From NCBI GenBank assembly GCA_964609515.1, contig CAZSTZ010000030.1, positions 1-39,690 of the forward strand: DNA of 39,690 bases, written 5' to 3'. Positions 13,726 to 22,799 of the stretch are shown in pieces. The DNA is from CALKCV01 sp964609515. Its GTDB lineage: Bacteria > Cyanobacteriota > Cyanobacteriia > Cyanobacteriales > Microcoleaceae. Every line of letters starts with the position of its first letter. The first letter of the stretch is position 1. A program made the translations under genes and the position numbers. The notes under the pieces were generated by a model. It did not search any database, had not been told where the DNA came from, and saw only the letters and a program-made list of their open reading frames with translations.

Positions 13726-16119
13726 ATGAGTTACAACACGGGGCAAGCGACGGTATTAAACAGCAGCCCATATTTGGAACTGAACAATAAGGGAGAAATG
13801 ATAACCCTGGACCTGACGCGGGAACATCACAGACTGGGACGCGATCGCAACCGGGTAGATTTAGTAGTGCCTAATAGTTGGTTAGTAGTATCCAGCTATC
13901 ACGCTACTTTACGGCGCGTGGGAGATAACTACTGCATTTACGACGGCGACGGCAAGCGATCGAGTACCAACGGATTATTTGTCAAACTCGCCCGCATCAC
14001 TCCCACGGAAGGGTATCTGCTGCAAAATGGGGCGGAGATTAAAATCGGTCTGGATCCGAACAATCAGATTTTGTTGAAGTATTTTAATCCCAACGAATCG
14101 CTAGAACCCCCGTCGTTGCCTGCTTTGGAGTCCATATATTTAAAAGATAGATCCGTGTTGCTGGGTCGCGATCGCACCGCAACCCTCCAGTTAGACTCGC
14201 CGGTAGTTTCCCGCCGCCACGCTACCATCGAACCCGATGGCAAAGGGGATTATATTTTAAGCGATCGCAGCACTAATGGAGTGTTTGTCAACGGCAAGCG
14301 GGTTAATAACTCCGTAACTTTGCAGGATAACGCTAAAATTCGCATCGGTCCTTTTATCCTCATTCGGCGGGGAGATAAGTTAGAAATCTTCGATCGCGGC
14401 AACCAAGTACGACTGGATAGCGATCGCTTAGTGCGAATTGTCAAAGATAACGAAGCTAAAGACAAAACCTTGCTCAACGATATCTCTTTTCCAGTGGAAC
14501 CCGGACAGTTTGTGGCCTTGGTGGGGGGCAGCGGCGCGGGCAAGTCAACTTTAATGCGAACTTTGTTAGGAATAGAACCTACTACCAAAGGCAAGGTTTA
14601 CATTAACGGCGACGATTTGCGAACCAACTTTAATATGTATCGAGCTCAAATCGGCTACGTTCCCCAAGATGACATCATCCACCGCGATTTAACCGTGGCA
14701 GAAGTTTTGACTTATTCGGCCCAGTTGCGACTGCCGCCAGATATCGATATTAAAGCAGTAGTAGAGACTACTTTAGAACAAATCGAAATGTCAGACCGGC
14801 GGGATGTATTGGTAAAAGACCTTAGCGGCGGTCAAAGGAAGCGAGTTAGTATCGGGGTGGAACTCCTGGCAGATCCGAAGTTGTTTTTCTTAGACGAACC
14901 TACCTCGGGATTAGATCCCGGTTTGGATCGAAAGATGATGCAACTGTTGCGCAAGTTAGCCGATCGCGGACGGACTATAATTTTAGTCACTCACGCCACC
15001 GCTAATATTACTAGCTGCGATCGCATCGCCTTTTTGGGCAAGGGCGGACGCTTGTGTTATTTCGGTCCGCCTCTCGAAGCGTTAGACTTTTTCGATGTTA
15101 AAAGTCGTAACTTTGCAGATATTTATAACAAGTTAGAAACTGACGATGCCGAAGTTCAACAATGGGTAACTAAGTTTCGTCAATCTTCCTACTATCAAAA
15201 TTATGTTGGCGATCGTCTCAGCGTTACCAGCGCTGCCCCACCCGCCCCCACGACGCCTCCCCAGAAAAAAACCATTGCTTTTTGGAAACAACTTACTATC
15301 CTCACCCAGCGTTATTTAAAATTAACTTTGCGCGACCCAATTAATCTGGGTTTAGCCCTATTTACCGCCCCAATTAGTATTAGTTTAATCTTGCTCGCCA
15401 TCCAAGATAAAGACCCCTTAATAGGCGAACCGGAAGCAACTTTAGCACCGCTGGCGCTGCGAGTATTATTCGTATTTACTTGTGCCTGTCTTTGGGTCGG
15501 ACTTTCTAGTTCTTTGCAAGAAATTGTTAAAGAAACTGTTATCTATACCCGGGAAAGATTGGTCAATTTAGGATTGTTTTCTTATCTGGGTTCTAAAGTA
15601 GTAGTTTTATTTGGCTTGGGAGTATGGCAAACTCTATTAATAACCGCAGTAATTTTAATCGGTTTCAAGGATCCAGAACCGGAATTAATTCCCTGGTTTC
15701 TGGGTGCAACGATTACTACTTTTTTAACTTTAATTAGTTGTATTAGTTTGGGGTTAGCTATGTCTGCAATTGTTAAAAATAGCTCTCAAGCTAATAGCGC
15801 TTTACCCCTAATTTTGCTGCCGCAGATTATTTTTTCTGGGGTTTTATTTAAAATGGAGGGGTTAGCGGGTAAGTTTTCTTGGATAATGTTAAGCCGCTGG
15901 TCCGTGGGTGCTTATGGTTCTTTAGTTAATGTTAATAGCATGGTACCGGAGGCGATGAAATTACCAGATGGTAGTGTGGTTACTTTACCGTTTGAAGGGT
16001 CAGATGTTTACAATGCTACCTGGGAAAATTTGAGTTTAAATTGGGGGATTTTATGTTTGCATAGTTTGATTTATTTGGGTTTAACCCTTTGGTTGCAAAA
16101 ACGCAAAGATATTCTTTAA
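13726..16119 (+). CDS. ABC transporter with two FHA domains (ABCG-type half transporter)
   Basis: A single-chain exporter with phosphothreonine-binding modules. Two FHA domains come first: residues about 20-118 (RLGRDRN, SSYHATL, TNGLFV) and about 140-215 (LLGRDRT, SRRHATI, STNGVFVNG). The nucleotide-binding domain follows, with Walker A GGSGAGKS (267-274), signature LSGGQ (366-370), Walker B LFFLDE (386-391) and H-loop His423. An ABC-2-type membrane domain with about six helices fills residues 550-795. The order ATPase then membrane domain is that of the ABCG group. FHA modules suggest that a Ser/Thr kinase controls it; such a kinase gene lies about 4 kb upstream, but no link is shown. The cargo is unknown. 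Confidence 0.93.
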   Translation: MSYNTGQATVLNSSPYLELNNKGEMITLDLTREHHRLGRDRNRVDLVVPNSWLVVSSYHATLRRVGDNYCIYDGDGKRSSTNGLFVKLARITPTEGYLLQNGAEIKIGLDPNNQILLKYFNPNESLEPPSLPALESIYLKDRSVLLGRDRTATLQLDSPVVSRRHATIEPDGKGDYILSDRSTNGVFVNGKRVNNSVTLQDNAKIRIGPFILIRRGDKLEIFDRGNQVRLDSDRLVRIVKDNEAKDKTLLNDISFPVEPGQFVALVGGSGAGKSTLMRTLLGIEPTTKGKVYINGDDLRTNFNMYRAQIGYVPQDDIIHRDLTVAEVLTYSAQLRLPPDIDIKAVVETTLEQIEMSDRRDVLVKDLSGGQRKRVSIGVELLADPKLFFLDEPTSGLDPGLDRKMMQLLRKLADRGRTIILVTHATANITSCDRIAFLGKGGRLCYFGPPLEALDFFDVKSRNFADIYNKLETDDAEVQQWVTKFRQSSYYQNYVGDRLSVTSAAPPAPTTPPQKKTIAFWKQLTILTQRYLKLTLRDPINLGLALFTAPISISLILLAIQDKDPLIGEPEATLAPLALRVLFVFTCACLWVGLSSSLQEIVKETVIYTRERLVNLGLFSYLGSKVVVLFGLGVWQTLLITAVILIGFKDPEPELIPWFLGATITTFLTLISCISLGLAMSAIVKNSSQANSALPLILLPQIIFSGVLFKMEGLAGKFSWIMLSRWSVGAYGSLVNVNSMVPEAMKLPDGSVVTLPFEGSDVYNATWENLSLNWGILCLHSLIYLGLTLWLQKRKDIL

Positions 16120-16174
16120 TGGTTAGTTGTTAGTGGTTAGTTATTAATTGTTGAACTATTACCTAATAAAAAAG

Positions 16175-16645
16175 ATGAAATATTGGTTAATAAAATCGGA
16201 ACCTACGACCTACAGTATGGCGGATATGAAGAAGGATGGAGCGTGTATTTGGGATGGAATTAGAAGCTATCAAGCGAGGAATTTACTGCGGAAAATGAAT
16301 CGTGGGGATTTAGCTTTTTTCTATCATTCTAATACTAAACCGCCAGGAATTGTCGGGTTAGTGCGAGTAATAGAAACCGGCATCGTAGATCCCACCCAGT
16401 TCGAGATAGACAGCATTTATTATGACGAAAAGTCTTCTGTTGACGAACCGCGCTGGTTAACTGTCGCTGTGGAGTTTGTGGAAGAGTTTCCCCGGTGTAT
16501 CTCTTTGGCTGAATTGAAACAACACTTTGACGGCGATGAATTGTTGGTTATTAGACGGGGTAGTCGCTTATCGGTGATGCCCGTAGCGGAGGATGTGGCC
16601 CATAAAATTTTGAGGATTAAAGATGCTATAGTATGCGACAAATAA
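16175..16645 (+). CDS. EVE domain-containing protein
   Basis: A small protein (156 aa) starting MKYWLIKSEPTTYSM, the hallmark of the EVE domain, a PUA-like fold thought to read modified bases in DNA or RNA. Other family marks are WDGIRSYQARNLLRKMNRGDLAFFYHS and the PGIVGLVRV strand. The ATG at 16175 is preferred; the frame opens at a TTG 27 bases earlier. Length is normal for a stand-alone EVE protein. Its stop codon lies inside the 8-bp duplicated target of the mobile element that follows, so the element landed on the very end of this gene without changing the protein. The ligand is unknown. Confidence 0.88.
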   Translation: MKYWLIKSEPTTYSMADMKKDGACIWDGIRSYQARNLLRKMNRGDLAFFYHSNTKPPGIVGLVRVIETGIVDPTQFEIDSIYYDEKSSVDEPRWLTVAVEFVEEFPRCISLAELKQHFDGDELLVIRRGSRLSVMPVAEDVAHKILRIKDAIVCDK

Positions 16646-16884
16646 ACAGGGAGCACGTCAGTTTTGAAAGAAACCAAAGATTTAACGCTTTTTGGTAATG
16701 GGGAACGCGGTAATGGGGAACGCGGTAATCGTTCCTTGTCGTTTTTGACGACTTACAAATATGACGTGCTCCCAATAAACACTAAAGGGGCGTCGCGCAG
16801 GTTGGCACCGCTGAGGTCGGCGTTTTGCAAGTCTTTGTCGAACTTGCCGTTGACGAGCTGCCAGATAAGATATCTCTTTTCATC
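16626..16884 (-). pseudogene. severed 3' part of the pentapeptide-repeat gene
   Basis: On the minus strand this stretch reads DEKRYLIWQLVNGKFDKDLQ followed by NADLSGANLRDA, the typical tail of cyanobacterial pentapeptide proteins. Joining it to the gene at 17132-18343 at the duplicated TATTTTA restores one frame: NRATKI then DEKRYLIW. Its own 3' end is interrupted again by the element 16649-16773; removing that and one duplicate gives APLVFICRIL and a stop at 16626-16628, overlapping the end of the convergent EVE gene. It is therefore the original C-terminus, cut off by two independent insertions. It has no start signals of its own. Confidence 0.8.
16649..16773. mobile_element. miniature inverted-repeat element A, 8-bp target duplication
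   Basis: 125 bases with ends GGGAGCACGTCA (16649-16660) and TGACGTGCTCCC (16762-16773), a perfect 12-bp inverted repeat. AATAAACA flanks it on both sides (16641-16648 and 16774-16781). There is no transposase; the inside holds GGTAATGGGGAACGC tandem units. It shares end sequences with the element at 25004-25162. An 8-9 bp duplication would fit IS1-type transposases, but the parent family is inference. Confidence 0.85.
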
Positions 16885-16891
16885 TATTTTA

Positions 16892-17131
16892 GGGTCTGCT
16901 GAATAAAGCTAAAAGTCAGGGTAGCTAAGACTTAGAAGCTTTTTAGATTCAATTTATCTCCTAGTTATTGGCTAGTTTTGTCTCAAAAGACGGAAATTTT
17001 CTGCTGAAATTAAAGAAAATTTCTTCACATAAAATGGCCGAAATAGTTGCCTATTCCACCCATCTCCGTGTCTGGTGTGTCTGGTGCGTCCGGTGCGTCT
17101 GCCTTCACCAACCAATTTATTCAGCAAGCCC
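16892..17131. mobile_element. miniature inverted-repeat element D, 7-bp target duplication
   Basis: 240 bases with left end GGGTCTGCTGAATAAA and right end TTTATTCAGCAAGCCC, inverted repeats with two mismatches. TATTTTA flanks both sides (16885-16891 and 17132-17138). No transposase frame is seen inside; the interior has GTGTCTGGTG repeats near 17070-17100. It inserted into the pentapeptide gene and supplies its present stop codon at 17117-17119. Confidence 0.85.
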
Positions 17132-18343
17132 TATTTTAGTGGCGCGGTTCATTTTAGCACCTTGAAAGCTGGCCCTGGTGAGGTTGGCATCGGTAAAGTC
17201 GGCATTTTTGATGTCGGCACCGTCTAGGGTGCTACCAGATAGGTTCGCGTTGTTGAGTTTCGCGCCGTTGAGTTTCGCACTTGCGAGGTTGGCGTTGGCG
17301 AGGTTGGCACCGGTGAGGTCGGCGTTTTCCAGGTTGACATAACCGATCGCCGCCCCAGAGAGGTCGATGCCTTGGAGGTTAGCGCCCCTGAGGACGACTC
17401 CGTATAATTGACTTTTGGATAAGTTGACCCCCGGGAGGTTGGCATCGGAGAAGTTCCCATAGTTTAGTTTGGCGCTGTAGAGGTTTGCGCCGTCGAGGTT
17501 TGCACCGATGAGGTTTGCGGCCATGAGGTTGACATTGGTGAGGTTGGCGCCCGCGAGGTTGGCGCCCGCGAGGTTGGCGTTATAAAAGCTGGCGTAACTG
17601 AGGTCGGCATTGGCGAGGTTAGCATCGGTGAGGTTGGCATCGTTGAGGGTGGCGGCGTTTAAGTTGACTCCGGCGAGATTTGCCCCGGCGAAGTTGAGAC
17701 TGCTGAGGTTGGCATTTCTCAAGTCTGCTTCTCGGAAGTCAACGTCTGCGGTTTGTTGGTTGGCGATCGCCCATAACAGATACCAAGGGCGATCGAGTTT
17801 GGTGGCGTTGTTAATATAGGTATCCCGCAAGTTCGCCCCCTGGAGGTTTGCTCCAGAGAGGTCGGCATTTTCCAAGTTGGCATAATTGAGGTTTGCCTTG
17901 GCAAGGTTCGCCCCCTGGAGGTTGGCGGCGGTGAGGTAGGCATGGTGAAGTTGGGCATCGGCAAGATTTGCACCGCTGAGGTTTGCTTCTCTGAGATCCG
18001 CGCCCCAAAATTCAACTCCCGCGAGGTTAACTCCTGTCAGGTTTGCCTTTTTGAGAGAAATATTGGTAAACTTTCGGCTGCCTGCGGCATAGAGTTCTAA
18101 CAGTCTGGACGGTTGCCATTTATATTCTGCCAGGGCTAACTTCGCCAGTCGCGAGCCCCACTGTATTTGCAATAGATTATAGGCGTGCCACTGCACTTCT
18201 GGAGATTCATCTTCGAGGGCGTTTATCATTAATTCGATGCCCGATCGCCCGTATCTTTTCGCCTTAGTTAGGGCGGTTATTCGAGGGTTGATATCTCCGT
18301 TATTTAATTCTTGTTTTAAGGTTTCGATTTCTTTTTTGTTCAT
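17117..18343 (-). CDS. pentapeptide-repeat protein, C-terminus truncated by element D
   Basis: A 408-residue protein. The N-terminal part (about 15-75) looks like one or two HEAT-type helical repeats (ALTKAKRYGRSGIELMINALEDESPEVQWHAYNLL). From about residue 95 to the end it is almost entirely pentapeptide repeats of the A(D/N)Lxx type, which fold as a right-handed beta-helix. No signal peptide is seen, so it is probably cytoplasmic. Function is unknown; such proteins are very numerous in cyanobacteria. The last codons GLAE-stop come from the mobile element at 16892-17131, and the original tail remains beyond it. Because beta-helix repeats are modular, the truncated protein may still fold. The start ATG at 18343 (MNKKEIETLK) has no strong ribosome site. 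Confidence 0.87.
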   Translation of the reverse strand: MNKKEIETLKQELNNGDINPRITALTKAKRYGRSGIELMINALEDESPEVQWHAYNLLQIQWGSRLAKLALAEYKWQPSRLLELYAAGSRKFTNISLKKANLTGVNLAGVEFWGADLREANLSGANLADAQLHHAYLTAANLQGANLAKANLNYANLENADLSGANLQGANLRDTYINNATKLDRPWYLLWAIANQQTADVDFREADLRNANLSSLNFAGANLAGVNLNAATLNDANLTDANLANADLSYASFYNANLAGANLAGANLTNVNLMAANLIGANLDGANLYSAKLNYGNFSDANLPGVNLSKSQLYGVVLRGANLQGIDLSGAAIGYVNLENADLTGANLANANLASAKLNGAKLNNANLSGSTLDGADIKNADFTDANLTRASFQGAKMNRATKIGLAE

Positions 18344-18409
18344 GGTTAATTGTTGATTTTGCCATCAATAAGCCATTCGTTATATTCCGTACTTGGTCTG
18401 GATCGACTA

Positions 18410-18475
18410 AGCTTTATATCGCTGAAGCGATTACTACGAACGAGCTTTATATCGCTAAAGCGATTACTACGAACG
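18410..18475. repeat. 33-bp tandem repeat, two copies
   Basis: Two adjacent copies (18410-18442 and 18443-18475) of AGCTTTATATCGC followed by an AGCGATTACTACGAACG end, differing at one base. An inverse, diverged copy sits at 10970-11003. It lies between the pentapeptide and MFS genes. Confidence 0.8.
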
Positions 18476-18483
18476 AGAGATTG

Positions 18484-19800
18484 TTAATTGTTGACTTTCC
18501 CCGCTAGCCACCACAAACACATTACAGTAAAGCTTGCTAAAACAGCCCCCAAACCAAAACAGAAACTATATCCTTTAGTAACTGCCAAATAGCCGCTAGC
18601 TAAAGCACCCAAAATAGTGCCGACACCGATAACAGAATTATAAACCCCCATTGCCATCGCTTCTTGACCTTTTGGAGCCAAAGCTGCCACCGACATCGTA
18701 CTCGTTAAACCTAGTGCCGACCAAGTTATACCCGTTCCTAAATGAACCAATCCTATCAGAATTAAACCCATACTTTTACTGGGTTCTAAAATTGCTAAAA
18801 ACATCAGAGCAATAAAAATAGCAATCCTCGCTCCTAGAGCGATCGCTTGTACTTTCATGCTGTTTTTTCCTTGGATAAAATTGCCCATCGGCACATATAA
18901 AATTGTCTCGACTAACGATTTGCCAAAGACAATTAATAAAACTTGCGCGTTGCTCGCTCCAAAGACATCTTTAATAAATAGAGGAAAAGGCAGGTAAACT
19001 ATTTGGAGAGTGAAAAATAAAAACAGCGAACAGACATAGTAAATTGTCAGCGGGTTTTCGATATTGTCTTTTAGTCCTTGCAGTCTTCTCGGGCGCAAAA
19101 AATAGAAAATGCTGCGGGAAGGATAAAACAGCAAACGGCGTTCGTTAAGTGCCAGGGGCAAACGCCCGATTAAAGTAGGAGTAAAAGGGCGGCTTTGGCG
19201 AAATTTTTCTGGTTCTTCCACCAAAAAAAGGCAAAGAATAAAACTGAGAAAAGCGCCAGCTCCAGCTACTACAAATAAAAGTCTCATTGTCTCGGACTGG
19301 TTCCACCATTTCGAGAGAAAAGTCAGAGAGATTGCTGCTATTATCAAAGCAAATATAAAGCTCCAACCGTTAATTAAAAAAAACTTGCCGAAAGTTTGAG
19401 ACCATAGTTTTTCGGGAATAGTATCTAAAACTAAAGCCGTGGAAATAGGCGTAACTGCTGCCATTAAAAAAGCGCCTAAAGTGCAAAAATTTAGAAGTTC
19501 CCTAACGCTGTCTCCCGAACTAATTAATAATGCCGACAAAGCAAAACCAATTACACCGATAATTAAAAAAGGACGACGACTTTTAACTCGATCGGATAAG
19601 TTGCCCCAAAACACAAAAGCTATTACCCCTGCCAGAGCAATGCTGGAGTTAATTTTGCCGACATCGGCAACGCTGCCGTTGACGACTTGAACGATAAATA
19701 AGGGGAGGATATTAATAAATAATCCCTCCCCTATTTTATAAGGAACAAAGGCAAAAAACCAAGTAGGAATTGGTATTTTGGAGTTAATTTCAGTTGACAT
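18484..19800 (-). CDS. MFS transporter
   Basis: A 12-helix major facilitator protein (438 aa). It has hydrophobic segments in two halves, the typical loop-2/3 motif GNLSDRVKSRRPFLI near residue 65-79, and a central cytoplasmic loop (about residues 205-245, rich in Arg). A Gly-rich final part (GVGTILGALASGYLAV) is common in exporters. The substrate cannot be predicted. It stands alone, with intergenic repeats on both sides, and looks intact. The start ATG at 19800 gives MSTEINSKIPIP, a plausible short cytoplasmic N-terminus. Confidence 0.85.
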   Translation of the reverse strand: MSTEINSKIPIPTWFFAFVPYKIGEGLFINILPLFIVQVVNGSVADVGKINSSIALAGVIAFVFWGNLSDRVKSRRPFLIIGVIGFALSALLISSGDSVRELLNFCTLGAFLMAAVTPISTALVLDTIPEKLWSQTFGKFFLINGWSFIFALIIAAISLTFLSKWWNQSETMRLLFVVAGAGAFLSFILCLFLVEEPEKFRQSRPFTPTLIGRLPLALNERRLLFYPSRSIFYFLRPRRLQGLKDNIENPLTIYYVCSLFLFFTLQIVYLPFPLFIKDVFGASNAQVLLIVFGKSLVETILYVPMGNFIQGKNSMKVQAIALGARIAIFIALMFLAILEPSKSMGLILIGLVHLGTGITWSALGLTSTMSVAALAPKGQEAMAMGVYNSVIGVGTILGALASGYLAVTKGYSFCFGLGAVLASFTVMCLWWLAGKVNN

Positions 19801-19823
19801 AATTTCTGTTTAATATCTGCACC

Positions 19824-19862
19824 GTAGAACAGGCATCTTGCCTGTTCGGCCTCCTGTTCTAC
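19824..19862. repeat. GTAGAACAGG inverted repeat
   Basis: GTAGAACAGG (19824-19833) and CCTGTTCTAC (19853-19862) form a hairpin with an internal GCCTGTTC copy. It overlaps the stop codon of the Uma2 pseudogene and may act as a terminator, though there is no T-run. Confidence 0.6.
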
Positions 19863-20417
19863 AACAAACGTTTCAAAACTAACTTAAATCCCGCCACTAC
19901 ATCCTCGCCGCTTAAAACCGTATCGGCGGGATATTGGGTAATAGAACCGTCGGCGCGATAAACATAAGCTAGTTTGTTTTTGCGATCGATTAACCACCCC
20001 AACCGCACCCCATTGGTAATATATTCTTCCATCTTTTCTTGGAGCTTTTTTAAACTATCGTTTTGGGAGCGAATTTCGATAACAAAATCCGGTGCCAGAT
20101 TTAAAAACCCGTCTTCTCCCTCATCCCATCCCGCCCCCAACCGCTCTTTGGCGACAAAGGCAGCATCGGCGGAACGCACGGCTCCATTTACTAATTTGAA
20201 GCCGGTGCTGGAACTGAAAACCTCCCCGAGTTCGTTACTTTCGACCCAAGGACCGCAAATAAGAAATTGCTTTCGCTTCTCTATTGCCAGAAATTCCTCC
20301 AGTGGGTGCCATAGTTTCTAAAGTTCCGTTGGCGTTGCGTTCGAATCGCAGTTGCGGGTTTTGGGATGCTAGTAACATCAATTCTTCGTCGGTTATGAAA
20401 GACAAAGAGCTTACCAT
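19859..20417 (-). pseudogene. Uma2-family (DUF820) nuclease-like gene, frameshifted
   Basis: Two frames together make one Uma2/DUF820 protein, a PD-(D/E)XK nuclease-like family that is abundant in cyanobacteria. The first frame (20417 to about 20265) gives FITDEELMLLASQNPQLRFE, then METMAPTGGISGNREAKA-like residues; the second resumes with FLICGPWVESNELGEVFSSS and runs through APDFVIEIRSQNDSLKKLQEK to the end. One extra base near 20265-20268 explains the break. All family motifs are otherwise present, so the damage is recent or a sequencing error. Uma2 genes are multi-copy, and loss is common. Function of the family is not established. Confidence 0.82.
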
Positions 20418-20493
20418 GATTTTTTCCTTTCCCTCTGCAAGTTAGATATCTCGATCCCCCCCCCGCCCCCCGCTGAGTTGGGGGGAGCCGGAG

Positions 20494-20605
20494 TCAAAGT
20501 CTCCCTTAGCAAGGGGAGAGCAATATTGACTCAAAGTCTCCCTTAGCAAGGGGGGAGCAATATTGACTCAAAGTCCCCCTTTTTAAGGGGGATTTAGGGG
20601 GATCC
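20494..20605. repeat. 37-bp tandem repeat, about three copies
   Basis: Units of TCAAAGTCTCCCTTAGCAAG followed by GGGGAGAGCAATATTGAC, two complete and one diverged (TCAAAGTCCCCCTTTTTAAG), just beyond the prlC stop. The neighbouring C/G-rich run 20458-20472 belongs to the same repeat-filled spacer. Confidence 0.8.
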
Positions 20606-20611
20606 AGTCTC

Positions 20612-22717
20612 TTACGCCGCCCCTGTCAGCAAACCGCTGTGCCTCAACAACGCTTCGGTGTCGGGCTCCCGACCTCGGAACTTCTTAAACACTTCCATCG
20701 GATGCAAGCTGCCCCCCAAGGCCAACACCGTCTCCCGGAAACGCTCCCCAGTAGAAGCGATCGCCTCCTCGTTTTCCAAGTCCGCCTCCTCGAAAGCAGC
20801 AAAGGCATCGGCGCTCAACACCTCCGCCCACTTATAACTGTAATAACCGGCGGCGTAACTGCCCGAGAAAATATGCCCGAAGGCGCACAAAAAGGCATCT
20901 TCCGGCAAAGGCGGCAAAATGGTAGTTTTCTCGGCAATGCGGTTGCGAACGTCAACGACGGTTTCATTGCCGCCGGGTTGATAGCGGTGGTGCAATTCTA
21001 AATCTAGCATACCGAAGTACAACTGGCGCAACATGACGCTGCCGCTCATAAAAGTCCGCGCCGCCAACAGCTTTTGATAGTAATGTTCCGGCAGCGCTTC
21101 CCCGGTTTGGTAGTGTTTTGCCATGCCGAAGAGAGTCGAGCGATCGTAACACCAGTTTTCCATAAACTGACTCGGCAGTTCCACCGCATCCCATTCTATA
21201 TTATTAATGCCGGCGGCTCCCGGATAGTCAACTTCGGTCAACATGTGTTGCAAACCGTGACCGAATTCGTGGAACAGGGTTTCTACTTCGTCGAAAGTCA
21301 TCAAACTGGGTTGTCCATCTATCGGCGGAGTTTGGTTGCACTGCAAGTATGCCACTGGCAGGCGAACGCTCGCCCCCTTGTCTTCGATAATTTTAGCGCG
21401 GTTGATGCACTCGTCCATCCAAGCGCCGCCCCGTTTTTCCGCCGGGCGACTGTAGGCATCTAAGTAGAAATAGGCGATGGGACTCCCGTTCCACTCGACT
21501 TGGAAATAACGCACTTCATCGTGCCACACTGGCGCGATACCGTCTGCCGGAGTTATAGTAATGCCAAAGATGCGCTCCACCAAACCAAACAACCCATCCA
21601 GCACTTGCTGCAGGGGGAAATAGGGCCGCAATTCTTCAGCGGTGAAGGCAAATTTATGTTCCCGCAGCCTTTCCGACCAAAAACTTTGGTCCCAGTTGCG
21701 GAAATCTTTAGCTTCTTCTGCGCCGCAACTGGCAGCGAAGGCTTTGAGTTCTTCTATTTCTTTGGCTGCCGCATCGTAACTAACGTCCCGCAGTTCTTCT
21801 AGCAGTCCTTCGACGGCTTCCACGCCAGGAGCCATTTTACTTGCCAGGCTTAATTCTGCATAAGTTTTAAAGCCCAGAATGGCGGCTTTTTGCTGGCGCA
21901 GTTCTAAGGTTCGTTCTATTAAGGGGTAGTTGTTGCGATCGCCATCGGCAGCGCGACTGATAAACGCTTTATACAGTTTTTCCCGCAAGTCCCGACGCTT
22001 GCTGTGCTGCATGAAGGGTACATAACTGGGATAGTCTAGGGTAATGCGCCAAGGTCCGCTTTCGGGGGTGGCGTTTTCTGCCCCTTCTGCCCGGGCCGCT
22101 TGGGCCGCCAAACTGAGCAGGCTGGGAGGTAAGCCTTCTATTTCTTCTTTTGTAGCGATCGTGAGGCTAAATGCTTTGGTGGCATCGAGGACGTTATTGC
22201 CAAATTTAGTAGATAGTTCTGCTAGTTCTAATTGAATGGCGTTGAAGCGATCGCGAGCTTCTCCTGTCTTACCCACGCCGGAAAGTTCTGCATCCCTGAT
22301 AGCTGTTTCTATAATCCGCTGTTGCGCCGGTTCGAGGTTTTCCCAATTCTCGCTCTCGCGCAGTTGTTTAAATCCTTGGTACAGCGGTTTGCTTTGATTG
22401 AGTTTGTTTATAAATTGTACGACTTTCGGCTGGATGGTGTCGTGAGCTTCTCGCAATTCGGGGCTGTTTTTTACTCCCATTAAATGAGTAACTATTCCCC
22501 AACTCCAGTTAATTCTATCTACAATTGCTTGCAAAGGTTCCACCAACTCGCTCCAGGTTGGCTTTACTTTAGCTTCGAGAATGGCTAGTTCTTTTTCTAC
22601 TTCTGCCAACAATTCGGTCATGCCGGGAACGATATGTTCTGGTTTGATATCGGCAAAGGGCGGCAGTCCTTTACCTATTAGTAATGGGTTTTTCGTTACG
22701 GTTGCATTTGCACTCAT
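20612..22717 (-). CDS. prlC: M3 family oligopeptidase (oligopeptidase A type)
   Basis: A cytoplasmic zinc metallopeptidase that degrades short peptides, including cleaved signal peptides. The 701-residue protein has the catalytic HEFGHGLQHML motif around residue 482, the usual position, with the upstream LMTFDEVETLF stretch and the further Glu in the NNIEWDAVELPSQFMENW segment. The N-terminal half (LPPFADIKPEHIVPGMTELLA) is typical of oligopeptidase A. Length is normal. The start ATG at 22717 begins MSANATVTKNPLL; it might also start slightly downstream. It is followed on the same strand by repeats and preceded by cbbY, with a spacing that does not suggest an operon. Confidence 0.94.
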   Translation of the reverse strand: MSANATVTKNPLLIGKGLPPFADIKPEHIVPGMTELLAEVEKELAILEAKVKPTWSELVEPLQAIVDRINWSWGIVTHLMGVKNSPELREAHDTIQPKVVQFINKLNQSKPLYQGFKQLRESENWENLEPAQQRIIETAIRDAELSGVGKTGEARDRFNAIQLELAELSTKFGNNVLDATKAFSLTIATKEEIEGLPPSLLSLAAQAARAEGAENATPESGPWRITLDYPSYVPFMQHSKRRDLREKLYKAFISRAADGDRNNYPLIERTLELRQQKAAILGFKTYAELSLASKMAPGVEAVEGLLEELRDVSYDAAAKEIEELKAFAASCGAEEAKDFRNWDQSFWSERLREHKFAFTAEELRPYFPLQQVLDGLFGLVERIFGITITPADGIAPVWHDEVRYFQVEWNGSPIAYFYLDAYSRPAEKRGGAWMDECINRAKIIEDKGASVRLPVAYLQCNQTPPIDGQPSLMTFDEVETLFHEFGHGLQHMLTEVDYPGAAGINNIEWDAVELPSQFMENWCYDRSTLFGMAKHYQTGEALPEHYYQKLLAARTFMSGSVMLRQLYFGMLDLELHHRYQPGGNETVVDVRNRIAEKTTILPPLPEDAFLCAFGHIFSGSYAAGYYSYKWAEVLSADAFAAFEEADLENEEAIASTGERFRETVLALGGSLHPMEVFKKFRGREPDTEALLRHSGLLTGAA

Positions 22718-22799
22718 GGTCTGTTTTTTTCTGTTAGTTTTGGGTTGGCTTAGAATTGCCCTGATATTATAGCATGGAAAAAATTTTATTTGGGGGGAG

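Noticed and set aside
16664..16906. An 80-residue plus-strand protein
   Set aside because: It translates element A and the antisense of the severed pentapeptide tail.
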